Shown: positions 25,081-33,089 of the stretch, piece by piece
How positions within the stretch are numbered: the stretch's first letter is position 1
Layout of the letters: each line of letters opens with the position of its first letter
Assembly (NCBI GenBank): GCA_001464695.1
Contig: LNDQ01000104.1
Location: 20,366-84,365 of the forward strand
Direction of reading: 5' to 3'
Length of the DNA: 64,000 nucleotides
Source: Betaproteobacteria bacterium Ga0077523
Lineage (GTDB): Bacteria; Pseudomonadota; Gammaproteobacteria; Burkholderiales; Ga0077523
Notes under the pieces: generated by a model
Told to the model about the DNA's origin: nothing
Databases searched by the model: none
The model's input: only the letters and a program-made list of their open reading frames with translations
Position numbers and translations under genes: made by a program

Positions 25081-26007
25081 CTAAACCGCGATCGGTCGCG
25101 TGATATCGACCGTCCCCAGCGCCGCCGCCAGCAACCTCTCGAGCTGCTCCCCCGTGCCCGGAGGCAATCCCCCGCCCGGATGTCGCACGGTGGCCGTGGA
25201 CAACAACCCACGCCGCCGCAATATCTCCTTGCGCACCGCCACACCGGGCTGCTGCTCGAACACGATGAGCGGCAGGAAGCGCGTGTAGAGGGCACGCACA
25301 CGATCCCAGTCGCTGCCTCGAGCGGCACGCACCATCGCGCTCAACACTTCGGGAAATGCAAAGCCGGTGTTGAAGCCGTCGCTGCCGGCTTCGAGATCGA
25401 ACAATCCATAGAGCGCCCCCAGCCCCGTGAGTATGCGTACCTTGCGCTCGGTCATGCCGGCCCGCAACGCCCGCAGCTTTGGTGGTGTCGGCACCGCCTC
25501 CTCCTTGATCGCGATCACGCGCTCGACCTCACGGATGATCTTCAGCATCAGCGGCACCGGCATGTGCACACCGGTGGAAGCGGGGTGGTCCTGCAGCACG
25601 ATCGGCAGCCGTGCGCGCTCGCCGATGCGGCGGAAGTACTCGAACACGCGTTCATCGCTGGGCACCGGTTCCGCGGATGGTGTGATCATCACCGCGGATG
25701 CGCCGAGGTCCGCCGCCATGGCGACCAGATCGATGGTGGCCTGCGTGCCGGGATGGCTGGCGCCGACGATCACCGGTGAGCGTCCCTGCGCCGCGGCCAC
25801 GGCGGTGCGGATCGCGTTCTCGCGATCGCGATCGGAAAGACGATTCGATTCGCCCAGCACGCCGAGCACGGTGACCCCGTCGGTACCGGCATCCACCATG
25901 AAGCGCACCAGGCGGTCGAGGGATTCGGGGTCGAGCGATTCATCCTCGCGAAACGGGGTGGCGAGGATCGGGATGACGCCTTGCGGTTCGAGGGACGTGG
26001 CCACCAT
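25081..26007 (-). CDS. Dihydrodipicolinate synthase (DapA) family lyase
   Basis: The 308-residue TIM barrel has the family opening 'GVIPILATPFREDESLD', the 'GVLGESNRLSDRDRE' motif and the Schiff-base lysine in 'VIAIKEEAVPTPPKL'. The tyrosine usually found in the 'YN' motif before the lysine is replaced: here the strand reads 'PIVLQDHPASTG'. It is therefore probably not DapA itself but a 2-oxo-acid aldolase or hydrolyase of unknown substrate. It is divergent from the HpcH/HpaI aldolase gene. Confidence 0.75.
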   Translation of the reverse strand: MVATSLEPQGVIPILATPFREDESLDPESLDRLVRFMVDAGTDGVTVLGVLGESNRLSDRDRENAIRTAVAAAQGRSPVIVGASHPGTQATIDLVAMAADLGASAVMITPSAEPVPSDERVFEYFRRIGERARLPIVLQDHPASTGVHMPVPLMLKIIREVERVIAIKEEAVPTPPKLRALRAGMTERKVRILTGLGALYGLFDLEAGSDGFNTGFAFPEVLSAMVRAARGSDWDRVRALYTRFLPLIVFEQQPGVAVRKEILRRRGLLSTATVRHPGGGLPPGTGEQLERLLAAALGTVDITRPIAV

Positions 26008-26116
26008 GGGCGCTCCGGGTTTGGCGAGGCACGAATTCTCGCGATGCAGTCGCCCGCTGTAAACGCTCGTCTACAATGCCGGGTACAACAACAACCGGTT
26101 GCAGGGGAGGAACAGC

Positions 26117-26881
26117 ATGGACATGCCCATCAATGCTTTCAAGCGTGGGCTCAAGGAAGGCCGCAAACAGGCTGGCTGCTGGCTGAGCCTCGCGAGCCAC
26201 ACGGCGGCGGAGATCTGCGCGGGTGCCGGCTTCGACTGGGTACTCGTCGACATGGAGCATGCGCCGGCCGATCTCGAGAACGTGCACCACCAGCTGCAGG
26301 CGGTGGCGCCGTATCCGGTCTCCGCCATGGTGCGGCCGCCCTGGAACGATCCTGTGGTCATCAAGCGCCTGCTCGACGTCGGTGTGCAGACCCTCCTGCT
26401 GCCCTACGTGCAGAACGCCGACGAAGCCCGCAGAGCCGTGGCCGCGATCCGCTATGCGCCCCATGGTTTCCGCGGTGTCTCCACCAGTTCCCGCGCCAAC
26501 CGCTACGGCCGCGTGAAGGATTATTTCACCCGGGTACACGACGAGCTCTGCCTGATCGTGCAGATCGAGTCGCCCGCGGCGGTAGAGCAGATCGAAGCGA
26601 TCGCCGCGATCGACGGCATCGACGGCTTGTTCATCGGTCCGCAGGATCTCGCTGCCGGATTCGGGCATCTCAACAATCCGGGACATCCGCAGGTGCAGGC
26701 GGCCATTGCCGACGCCATCACCCGGATGAAGAAGGCCGGCAAGGGTGCGGGCATCCTCGCGTTCGCCGAGCCCGACGCGAAGCGCTGGTTCGATCACGGC
26801 GCGGACTTCGTCGCCGTGACGTCCGATCAGTTCCTGCTGGCGAAGGAGTCGAGTGCGGTGGCCGCGCGGTTCAGGTCGTAG
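26117..26881 (+). CDS. HpcH/HpaI family class II aldolase
   Basis: The 254-residue protein has the family motifs 'GCWLSLASHTAAEICAGAGFDWVLVDMEHAP' (metal/general base region), 'LLPYVQNADEARRAV', 'IVQIESPAAVEQIEAI' (metal Glu) and 'GLFIGPQDLAAGFG'. These enzymes cleave or form C-C bonds with pyruvate and an aldehyde using Mg/Co. ATG 26117 follows ggggagg. A TACAAT box at 26072-26077 could be its -10. The substrate is not evident. Confidence 0.88.
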   Translation: MDMPINAFKRGLKEGRKQAGCWLSLASHTAAEICAGAGFDWVLVDMEHAPADLENVHHQLQAVAPYPVSAMVRPPWNDPVVIKRLLDVGVQTLLLPYVQNADEARRAVAAIRYAPHGFRGVSTSSRANRYGRVKDYFTRVHDELCLIVQIESPAAVEQIEAIAAIDGIDGLFIGPQDLAAGFGHLNNPGHPQVQAAIADAITRMKKAGKGAGILAFAEPDAKRWFDHGADFVAVTSDQFLLAKESSAVAARFRS

Positions 26882-26884
26882 GGC

Positions 26885-27427
26885 TCAGAAACCGATCCCG
26901 ATCCCGAAGCGGAACACCCACGGGCTGGAGTAGGGCGAGGGCGACTGGCTCTCATAGCTGAAGTTGTAGAGCGCGGCGGCGTAGACGCTCGCGTTGCTGC
27001 CGATCGGCTGCGAGATTCCGCCGCCACCGAAGAAACTGGTGGCGTTGGTGCGGTTGGTGCTGAGATCGGCGCGGACGTACTCGTAGCTCAGTTGCTCGAC
27101 TTCGCCGTGGACGAAGAACGGACCCACCACGGTGTAGCGCGCGAACAAGTTGGCGCCGTAGTCGTTAGTGGTAAGGTCGCGGCCGAAGCGCTCGTCGCTG
27201 GTGTGGCGATAGATCAGGCCCGCGCCCACCGCGAGGCGTTCGTCGACCCGATAGCCCACGAAGGGCGAGATGTTGATGTAGGTGACGTCGCCGAACCCGA
27301 CCCCGACGCCGCCGCCGAAGAAGATCCTGCCGGTGCTCGAACCGATGGATGCCTGGCTCCACGCGGGTGCGGACAGGGCGGCGAGGATGAGGAAGACGGC
27401 GGCAGCCGGCCGCGTGGATCGGGACAT
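26885..27427 (-). CDS. Outer-membrane beta-barrel-like protein
   Basis: The 180-residue protein has a signal peptide ('VFLILAALSAPAWS') and alternating hydrophobic/polar strands rich in Gly, Tyr and Phe ('PFVGYRVDERLAVGAGLIYRH', 'YGANLFARYTVVG'). It ends in phenylalanine ('FRFGIGIGF'), the outer-membrane insertion signature. It fits a small eight-stranded barrel. Function unknown. It converges on the aldolase gene with 3 bp between stops. Confidence 0.65.
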   Translation of the reverse strand: MSRSTRPAAAVFLILAALSAPAWSQASIGSSTGRIFFGGGVGVGFGDVTYINISPFVGYRVDERLAVGAGLIYRHTSDERFGRDLTTNDYGANLFARYTVVGPFFVHGEVEQLSYEYVRADLSTNRTNATSFFGGGGISQPIGSNASVYAAALYNFSYESQSPSPYSSPWVFRFGIGIGF

Positions 27428-27583
27428 GTCGGGCTCCGGAAGGTGTTGATATCGGCGCGCTGATTATGGCCGCGTTGACCGCTCCGGGCGACCGTCCCGT
27501 TCGTGCGACGCAGAGGCGTGCAGGACATCGGAACGCACAGTGATGGTGCGGCGCGGAAAACACGCACCGGTGGCGGGCACCGG

Positions 27584-27612
27584 TTGACAATGTGTCGCCG
27601 TGGAACGAAATT
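27584..27612 (+). promoter_or_regulatory. Possible promoter of the amine dehydrogenase operon
   Basis: A perfect TTGACA (27584-27589) is followed after 17 bp by GAAATT (27607-27612), a weak -10. It lies in the 287-bp gap before aauB, giving a leader of about 95 nt. The weak -10 would fit a regulated promoter. Confidence 0.35.
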
Positions 27613-27714
27613 GCGGGCGTCGGCGGTGCAATGCGCGTCGATTCGTTGCGGAACGCATCGGGATCAGGCGAATCCCCGGGCGGTCCGACCTTCGCACAAT
27701 ACGGGAGACCAGCC

Positions 27715-28890
27715 ATGAAGCGGACCCTGACGTCTGTCGCTTTCGCCGCCGCCTGCCTCGCAGCAGCGCCGGTCGTCCTGGCGGACGAGCTGAAGGACCT
27801 GCCGGCGAGCGCGAAGCCGCTCGGGGGCGAGCAGCACAACCTCGCGACCCTGTCGAAGCCCTATCCGAAGCGCGTGTACGTGCTGGAACCGATCTTCCCG
27901 GTCTTCGTCGCCGGCAAGATCTGGGTCATCAACGGCGAGAAGCAGGACATCGAGGCCGTGATGAGCGCGGGTTATGCACCGAACTTCGCCATCGCCCCCG
28001 ATCATTCCCAGCTCTACGTCTTCGACACGTACTGGTCGAAGGGCTTCCGCGGTACCCGCTCGGACATGGCGACATTCTATGACCCGCTCAACCTCACGAT
28101 CGGCGCGGATGTCGATCTGCCCAAGGGGCGGTTCCTGGTGGTGCCGAAGAAGCAGAATGCCGAGGTGACGCCCGACGGGCGCTACCTGCTCTCCTACAAC
28201 CTTGCTCCGGCAACGACGGTGAGCGTGGTCGACACCAAGGAGCGCAAGTACAAGGGCGACGTCGAGATTCCCGGCTGCGGGCTCATCTTCCCGTCCGCCG
28301 GCAACCGCTTCTCGTCGGTCTGCTCGGACGGTACGCTCGCCACGGCCACCTTCGACGCGAACATCAAGGCGACGATCACGCGCAGCAGCAAGTTCTTCGA
28401 TCCCGACGGCGATCCGGTGCTGGAGCACGTCGGCATCGACAAGAAGAAGGGCATGGTCTATTTCGTCAGCTACGAGGGCAACATCTTCCCGGTCGATATA
28501 TCCAAGGAGAAGCCGGCATTCCAGCCCAAGTGGTCGCTGCTGACCGACGAGGACAAGGCCGAGAGCTGGTATCCCGGCGGCTGGCAGCTGATCGCGCTGC
28601 ACCGGGCGACGCAGAAGCTGTACGTGCTGATGCACAAGGGGCCGAAATGGACCCACAAGCAGGCCGGCGAGGAAGTGTGGGTGTTCGATGCCAAGACCAA
28701 GAAGCGCATCGACCGCATCAAGTTGAAGGAACACGCCATCTCCATCACCGTGTCGCAGGATGCGGAGCCGTACCTGTTCACCCAGACCGAGAAGCCGAGC
28801 CTGATCACGTACAACCTGAAGGACGGTTCCGAGGTCGGAGAGGTGGAGTTCGGCATTTCCCCCTACCTGCTCTACGTGGACGGCGACTGA
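27715..28890 (+). CDS. aauB: TTQ amine dehydrogenase heavy chain, aromatic-amine type
   Basis: The 391-residue protein has a signal peptide ('AACLAAAPVVLA') followed by a seven-bladed propeller. Family landmarks are 'RVYVLEPIFPVF', 'RGTRSDMATFYDPLNL', 'YFVSYEGNIFPVDIS', 'WSLLTDEDKAESWYPGGWQLIALHRATQKLYVLMHKG' (quoted in parts) and 'ISITVSQDAEPYLF'. The 'WSLLTDEDKA...W.PGG' and 'THK.AGEEVWV' segments look closer to aromatic amine dehydrogenase than to methylamine dehydrogenase. With the light chain it oxidises primary amines to aldehyde plus ammonia in the periplasm. It is first gene of B-E-D-A. Confidence 0.88.
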   Translation: MKRTLTSVAFAAACLAAAPVVLADELKDLPASAKPLGGEQHNLATLSKPYPKRVYVLEPIFPVFVAGKIWVINGEKQDIEAVMSAGYAPNFAIAPDHSQLYVFDTYWSKGFRGTRSDMATFYDPLNLTIGADVDLPKGRFLVVPKKQNAEVTPDGRYLLSYNLAPATTVSVVDTKERKYKGDVEIPGCGLIFPSAGNRFSSVCSDGTLATATFDANIKATITRSSKFFDPDGDPVLEHVGIDKKKGMVYFVSYEGNIFPVDISKEKPAFQPKWSLLTDEDKAESWYPGGWQLIALHRATQKLYVLMHKGPKWTHKQAGEEVWVFDAKTKKRIDRIKLKEHAISITVSQDAEPYLFTQTEKPSLITYNLKDGSEVGEVEFGISPYLLYVDGD

Positions 28891-28970
28891 GGTGAACGTT
28901 CCCCCCGATAGGCCTTTCGGCCTCTCCCCCCAGGGGGCCAGCCCTCTTGGGGCGGCCCGGCGAGGGCTGA
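28891..28970. repeat. Family A palindromic repeat inside the amine dehydrogenase operon
   Basis: This copy fills the gap between the aauB stop and the mauE start. It has the pattern cccccc-gat-aggcc-ttt-cggcct-ctcccccc-agggggccagccctc and ends gcgagggctga. It may lower downstream expression or stabilise the aauB message. Confidence 0.75.
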
Positions 28971-28989
28971 GCCTCGAAGAGATGCGCCC

Positions 28990-29550
28990 GTGACACTCGA
29001 TCCGATCCTCGGCCTCACCGCCGCACTGACGCTCGCGCTCGTCTTCGGGCTGGGTGCGGTGAGCAAGTTCGCCGCGTGGGCCGAGCTGGAAGGGGTCGTC
29101 GCGAATTTCCGGGTGCTGCCGCGGGCGCTGGTGCCCTTGGTCGCCCGCTTGCTGCCGCCGGTGGAAGTGCTGCTCGCCATCGGCGTGTTGATCCCGGCGA
29201 CCCGTGCTGCCGCGGCGCTGGGCATGGCCGTGCTGCTGGTGGTCTTCGCGGCGGCCATCGCACTCAACGTCGCGCGCGGACGCACCGGCATCGATTGCGG
29301 GTGCTTCCGCTCGTCGCTCAAGCAGAACCTGTCGTGGTGGCTGGTGCTGCGCAACGGCTTGCTGCTGGGGCTCGCCCTCGCCTGTGTTGCCACCCCCGGA
29401 CCCCGCGAACTCGGCTGGGCCGACAACTTCATCGTCGTGATGGCGGCGCTCACGCTGTTCATCGCCTATCTGTCGGTGGGCTACGTCACGCTGAGGGTGC
29501 TGCCCACCTTCGAAGACAACTATCAGCGCTCGCTCTCCGGGCGAGGTTAG
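28990..29550 (+). CDS. mauE: MauE-like membrane protein of amine dehydrogenase maturation
   Basis: The 186-residue integral membrane protein of the DoxX/MauE type has about four membrane helices. A conserved Cys pair follows the second or third helix ('RTGIDCGCFRSSLKQNLSWW'), as in MauE. MauE and MauD are needed for export, folding and disulfide formation of the cysteine-rich light chain. GTG 28990 is the only start near the first helix. Confidence 0.88.
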   Translation: MTLDPILGLTAALTLALVFGLGAVSKFAAWAELEGVVANFRVLPRALVPLVARLLPPVEVLLAIGVLIPATRAAAALGMAVLLVVFAAAIALNVARGRTGIDCGCFRSSLKQNLSWWLVLRNGLLLGLALACVATPGPRELGWADNFIVVMAALTLFIAYLSVGYVTLRVLPTFEDNYQRSLSGRG

Positions 29551-29559
29551 GAATACGCC

Positions 29560-30192
29560 ATGTCCTACGAAGTGCTGCTCTACTCGAACATCCTGCTGTG
29601 GGTCGTGGTGCTCGCCCTTGGTGCCGTGATATTCGGCATGGTGCGCCAAGTGGGCATCCTGCACGAGCGCGTGGCGCCCATGGGCGCGATGATGAACGAC
29701 CACGGTCCGGAAGTCGGCGAGATGGCGCCCGACATGAAGGTGGCCGGCATCGACGGCAACCTGATCCGCATCGGCGGGGCCGCTGCGGACCGGAAGGGGC
29801 GCCTCCTGCTGTTCGTGTCGCCGACGTGCCCGATCTGCAAGAAGCTACTGCCGATCGCGAAGTCGTTCGCCTCCGGCGAGAAGCTTGCCGTCGTGCTGGT
29901 GGGCGATGGCGACCTGGCCGAGCAGCGGCAGATGATCGCTCAGCACAAGCTCGAGGGCATCGACTACGTGAATTCGCCACAGGTCGGCATGACGTTCCAG
30001 GTGGGCAAGCTGCCCTATGCGATCCTGATCGACGAAGACGGTGTCATCCGCGCCAAGGGGCTCGTCAACAGTCGCGAGCACCTCGAAAGCCTCGCCATCG
30101 CGCGCGAGACCGGCTACGGCACCATCCAGGCCTATCTCAAGGCGCAGGGTTACGTGAAGGACGATGCGGCGGCGCATCGGGAAGCGGCGTGA
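29560..30192 (+). CDS. mauD: MauD-like thioredoxin-fold protein
   Basis: The 210-residue protein has one N-terminal membrane anchor (residues 8-27) and a periplasmic thioredoxin domain with the redox motif Cys90-Pro-Ile-Cys93 in 'SPTCPICKK'. It probably isomerises or forms the six disulfides of the light chain. It lies 9 bp after mauE and 60 bp before the light chain gene. Confidence 0.9.
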   Translation: MSYEVLLYSNILLWVVVLALGAVIFGMVRQVGILHERVAPMGAMMNDHGPEVGEMAPDMKVAGIDGNLIRIGGAAADRKGRLLLFVSPTCPICKKLLPIAKSFASGEKLAVVLVGDGDLAEQRQMIAQHKLEGIDYVNSPQVGMTFQVGKLPYAILIDEDGVIRAKGLVNSREHLESLAIARETGYGTIQAYLKAQGYVKDDAAAHREAA

Positions 30193-30252
30193 ACGGGTTG
30201 GGGTTCGGATTGACTATCATCGAAACGGCGTTGGACTAGAGGAGAAGCGGTC

Positions 30253-30795
30253 ATGGCCAAGGGACTCCAGTTCATGGACAGGTTCTTCGAACGAATGAGC
30301 CGGCGCACGGCGCAGCAGGTGTCGCGGCGGCACTTCGTGTCGGGATTGGGTGCCGCGATGGTCGGCGCGACGTTCCTGCCCGTGCTCCCGGTGAGCCGCA
30401 AGGCGCAGGCGGCCGAGGATCCGGCGGCTGCCTGGGCCAAACAGGTCGAGGCGCAGACGAAGGATCCACGCGCCTGCAACTATTGGCGCTACTGCTCGAG
30501 CGACGGTTACCTGTGCTCGTGCTGCGGCGGCGGTCCGGCCACGTGCCCGCCGGGTTCCGTGCCTTCGCCCACGTCGTGGGTCGGCAGTTGCCTGAACCCC
30601 GACGACGGTAAGACCTATCTCATCGCCTACCGCGATTGCTGCGGCAAGGATTCGTGCCCCAAGTGTGCCTGCCTCGGTTCCGCCGGCGAGAAACCCGCGT
30701 ACATTCCGCAGCTCAACAACGACATCATCTGGTGCTTCGGCGCGAGCTCGATGATCTATCACTGCTCGAGTGCGGCCATCGTCGGCCAGATCTGA
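30253..30795 (+). CDS. aauA: TTQ amine dehydrogenase light chain, aromatic-amine type
   Basis: The 180-residue protein is the catalytic light chain. A Tat signal (two arginine pairs, 'SRRHFVSGLGAA') precedes the cysteine-rich mature part. Trp109 ('PTSWVGSC') and Trp160 ('DIIWCFGAS') are 51 residues apart, as required for tryptophan tryptophylquinone. Asp84 ('SSDGYLC') and Asp128 ('AYRDCC') match the two conserved aspartates. These positions coincide with the published numbering of Alcaligenes aromatic amine dehydrogenase as I recall it. Position 172 is Ser where that enzyme has Thr. The substrate could still be methylamine. Ribosome site: ggagaag. Confidence 0.92.
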   Translation: MAKGLQFMDRFFERMSRRTAQQVSRRHFVSGLGAAMVGATFLPVLPVSRKAQAAEDPAAAWAKQVEAQTKDPRACNYWRYCSSDGYLCSCCGGGPATCPPGSVPSPTSWVGSCLNPDDGKTYLIAYRDCCGKDSCPKCACLGSAGEKPAYIPQLNNDIIWCFGASSMIYHCSSAAIVGQI

Positions 30796-30813
30796 GCGCA
30801 AAGCGGAGTCGTC

Positions 30814-31350
30814 GTGAAGGGGAGGATGGCCAGCTTCGCGCTGGCCATTGCGTTCGTGCCGACGAGCGCGTTGGCGCAGACACCGACCGTCTCGCCCGAG
30901 TCGGTGCCCGACGTGCTCGTGCGCGAGCGCGGCACATGGTTGCCCAAGGTGGCGCCGGTGGAAGAGGACTATTCCCGCAACTGCCAGGGTTGCCACGGGC
31001 ACGAAGGGCATTCGGTACAGGAGGTGCCGCGCCTGCAGGGGCGGGCCGGCTGGTTCACCCATACCAGCGCAGGTCGGGCGTACCTGGTGCAGGTGCCCAA
31101 CGTACTGCAATCGTCGCTGCCCGACGAGCGGCTCGCCGCGATGCTGAACTGGCTGCTGACCCAGTTCAGCGGCGAGCAGCTGAAGCCCGGCTTCGAGCCT
31201 TACACCGCGGCTGAGGTCCATGCGTTGCGCGCGCAGCGCATCGAAAGCGTCATTGCACGGCGGCGCGAAGTGGTCGATGGTCTGGTCCGCGCCGGGGTCA
31301 TCCCCGACGCCGCCGCGCTCGCGTTCAGTCTCGAACCGGGTCGATATTGA
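30814..31350 (+). CDS. Monohaem cytochrome c after the amine dehydrogenase genes
   Basis: The 178-residue exported cytochrome has a signal peptide ending near 'ALAQ'. Haem is bound at Cys57-x2-Cys60-His61 ('NCQGCHGHEG'). The tail after residue 125 is helical and charged. A small cytochrome gene follows aauA in Alcaligenes too, so it is a candidate electron acceptor or maturation partner. The start is GTG 30814; its TGA overlaps the TTG start of the oxidase gene, so both are translated together. Confidence 0.8.
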   Translation: MKGRMASFALAIAFVPTSALAQTPTVSPESVPDVLVRERGTWLPKVAPVEEDYSRNCQGCHGHEGHSVQEVPRLQGRAGWFTHTSAGRAYLVQVPNVLQSSLPDERLAAMLNWLLTQFSGEQLKPGFEPYTAAEVHALRAQRIESVIARRREVVDGLVRAGVIPDAAALAFSLEPGRY

Positions 31351-32717
31351 TCTCGCGTCGGCGCTTTCTTCAGGCCTCGGGTGGCCTGGTGCTGCCGTTC
31401 GCCGACGTCGGGCTGCGTGCGGCGTTCGGTTCGCAACCGGAGTTGCCGGCCGTGCCGGAGCTGGCGTTCGATCGCAGCGAACCGGGGCTCGCGCGCGGCA
31501 GGCTGGTCGCGGCACCGGCGCGTGCGACGATCAACGGCCAGGTGGTGAACGCGCTCACCTACAACGGCAGTTTTCCGGGACCGCTACTCAGGGTGCGGGA
31601 GGGCGAGACGGTGCAGTTGCGCTTCGAGAATCGCACCGATGCCGACAGCAACCTGCATTTCCACGGGCTGTCGCTGCCGCCCGGCGGCCGTGCGGACAAC
31701 GTCTGGCTCCATCTGCCGCCGGGTGTTGCATTCGACTACGAGTTCGTCGTGCCGCACGGTAACGCGGGCCTGCACTGGTACCACCCGCATATCCACGGCA
31801 AGACGGCGCGGCCGATGTTTCGCGGCCTGGCGGGGCCGATCCTGGTCGAAGGCGACTACGCGTTCGAACGGGAACTCGATTGCGACGACCGGGTGCTGGT
31901 GCTGAAGGACATCACGTTCGACGGCGACGGGATCGAGGAGCACTCGCGCAACGAATGGGCGGTGGGCAAGGAAGGCAAGCTGCTGCTCGTGAACGGCGTG
32001 GAGCGCCCCGTCATCCGGGCGCGCAAGTCGCTGGTGCGGTTGCGCCTCCTCAATGCCTCGAACGCGCGCTATTGGCGTCTCAGGCGATCCGACGAACGGC
32101 CGCTGGTGGTGATCGCACACGACGGACGCTATCTCGATCATCCGCGGGAATCCGCGGATATCTTCCTCGTGCCCGGTGCTCGCGCCGAGGTACTGGTGGT
32201 GCTCGACGATGCCGCGCCCGTGGAACTCTGGTATTTCCCCACGCCGCGCCGCGGCATGGCGTTCACCGAACCGCAGCCGCTCGTGACGATCGAGCCGCCG
32301 GGCGTTCTCACGAAGGCGTCGTGGCCCGATGCGCTGGTGCCGCACACGCCGTTCCGAGAAAGCGAGGCCGAGATCGAACGCGAGATCATCCTGTCGCTCT
32401 TCAACATCTGTTCGCGCTTTCTCGACGAGAGCCAGGTCAACATCCGCACGCACCGCGACGCGAAGGAGATCTGGCGCGTGCGCAACGTGGACATCATGGA
32501 CCATCCGTTCCACCTGCATACGTGGCACTACGAGGTGCTCGACGTGAACGGCACCGCACCGGCCTATCGTGCCCAGCGCGACATGTTCAACATCCGCGAA
32601 GGCGACACGGTGCGCATCGGCATCCACTTCACCGAGCACACCGGACGTACCCTCTATCACTGCCATTTTGCCGAGCACGCGGACCGCGGCATGATGGCCA
32701 TCCTGCAAGTCGACTGA
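31347..32717 (+). CDS. Tat-exported multicopper oxidase in the amine dehydrogenase cluster
   Basis: The 456-residue three-domain oxidase has a Tat signal (Arg4-Arg5-Arg6, 'RRRFLQASGGLVL'). All four copper motifs are present: 'HFHGLSLPPGG' (His104, His106), 'HWYHPHIHG' (His143-His150), 'HPFHLHTWHYEV' and 'HCHFAEHADRGMM' (type 1 Cys, His and Met). It should oxidise a reductant or reduced cytochrome and reduce O2 to water. TTG 31347 overlaps the cytochrome stop. Multicopper oxidases are not part of the described mau or aau clusters, so its role is open. Confidence 0.9.
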   Translation: MISRRRFLQASGGLVLPFADVGLRAAFGSQPELPAVPELAFDRSEPGLARGRLVAAPARATINGQVVNALTYNGSFPGPLLRVREGETVQLRFENRTDADSNLHFHGLSLPPGGRADNVWLHLPPGVAFDYEFVVPHGNAGLHWYHPHIHGKTARPMFRGLAGPILVEGDYAFERELDCDDRVLVLKDITFDGDGIEEHSRNEWAVGKEGKLLLVNGVERPVIRARKSLVRLRLLNASNARYWRLRRSDERPLVVIAHDGRYLDHPRESADIFLVPGARAEVLVVLDDAAPVELWYFPTPRRGMAFTEPQPLVTIEPPGVLTKASWPDALVPHTPFRESEAEIEREIILSLFNICSRFLDESQVNIRTHRDAKEIWRVRNVDIMDHPFHLHTWHYEVLDVNGTAPAYRAQRDMFNIREGDTVRIGIHFTEHTGRTLYHCHFAEHADRGMMAILQVD

Positions 32718-32738
32718 CTTTCCTTCGAAGGAGCTGCC

Positions 32739-33047
32739 ATGAATCGGACCCTCGTACTTATCGCTCTCGCCCTGTGTGCCACCGGCGCGCAGGCGGGTGA
32801 CCCCGAAGCGGGCAAGGCCAAGTCCGCGCCCTGTTCGATCTGTCATGGGGCCGACGGCAAGGCCCAGATTCCCATGTATCCGAAGCTGGCGGGTCAGAAC
32901 GAGCCCTACCTGGTGAGTGCGCTCAAGGCGTACAAGAACGGCGATCGCAAAGGGGCGATGGCCGGCATGATGACGCCGAACGTGGCGAATCTCTCCGACG
33001 CCGATATCGAGGATCTCGCGGCGTTCTACCACAGCCTGCAGCCGTGA
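32739..33047 (+). CDS. Small class I cytochrome c
   Basis: The 102-residue protein has a signal peptide ending 'TGAQA' and haem motif Cys32-x2-Cys35-His36 ('[11 protein letters not shown]'). The likely Met ligand is in '[15 protein letters not shown]'. It looks like a cytochrome c553 or half a cytochrome c4. ATG 32739 has aaggag upstream. It is last in the run B-E-D-A-cytochrome-oxidase-cytochrome, and probably carries electrons between amine dehydrogenase and an oxidase. Confidence 0.85.
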   Translation: MNRTLVLIALALCATGAQAGDPEAGKAKSAPCSICHGADGKAQIPMYPKLAGQNEPYLVSALKAYKNGDRKGAMAGMMTPNVANLSDADIEDLAAFYHSLQP

Positions 33048-33089
33048 TTGCGCCGGCCGGAGCGCGTCGCGCTGCGGCCGATTTCAGTG

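Noticed and set aside
27664..29703. A 679-codon minus-strand frame opposite the amine dehydrogenase genes
   Set aside because: It is low-complexity Arg/His/Gln-rich translation antisense to aauB, mauE and mauD.
27715..30795. A standard methylamine (mau) gene cluster
   Set aside because: No mauF, mauG, mauJ, mauM, mauN or amicyanin gene is present, and the light-chain numbering and following cytochrome fit the aau type better. Substrate remains open.
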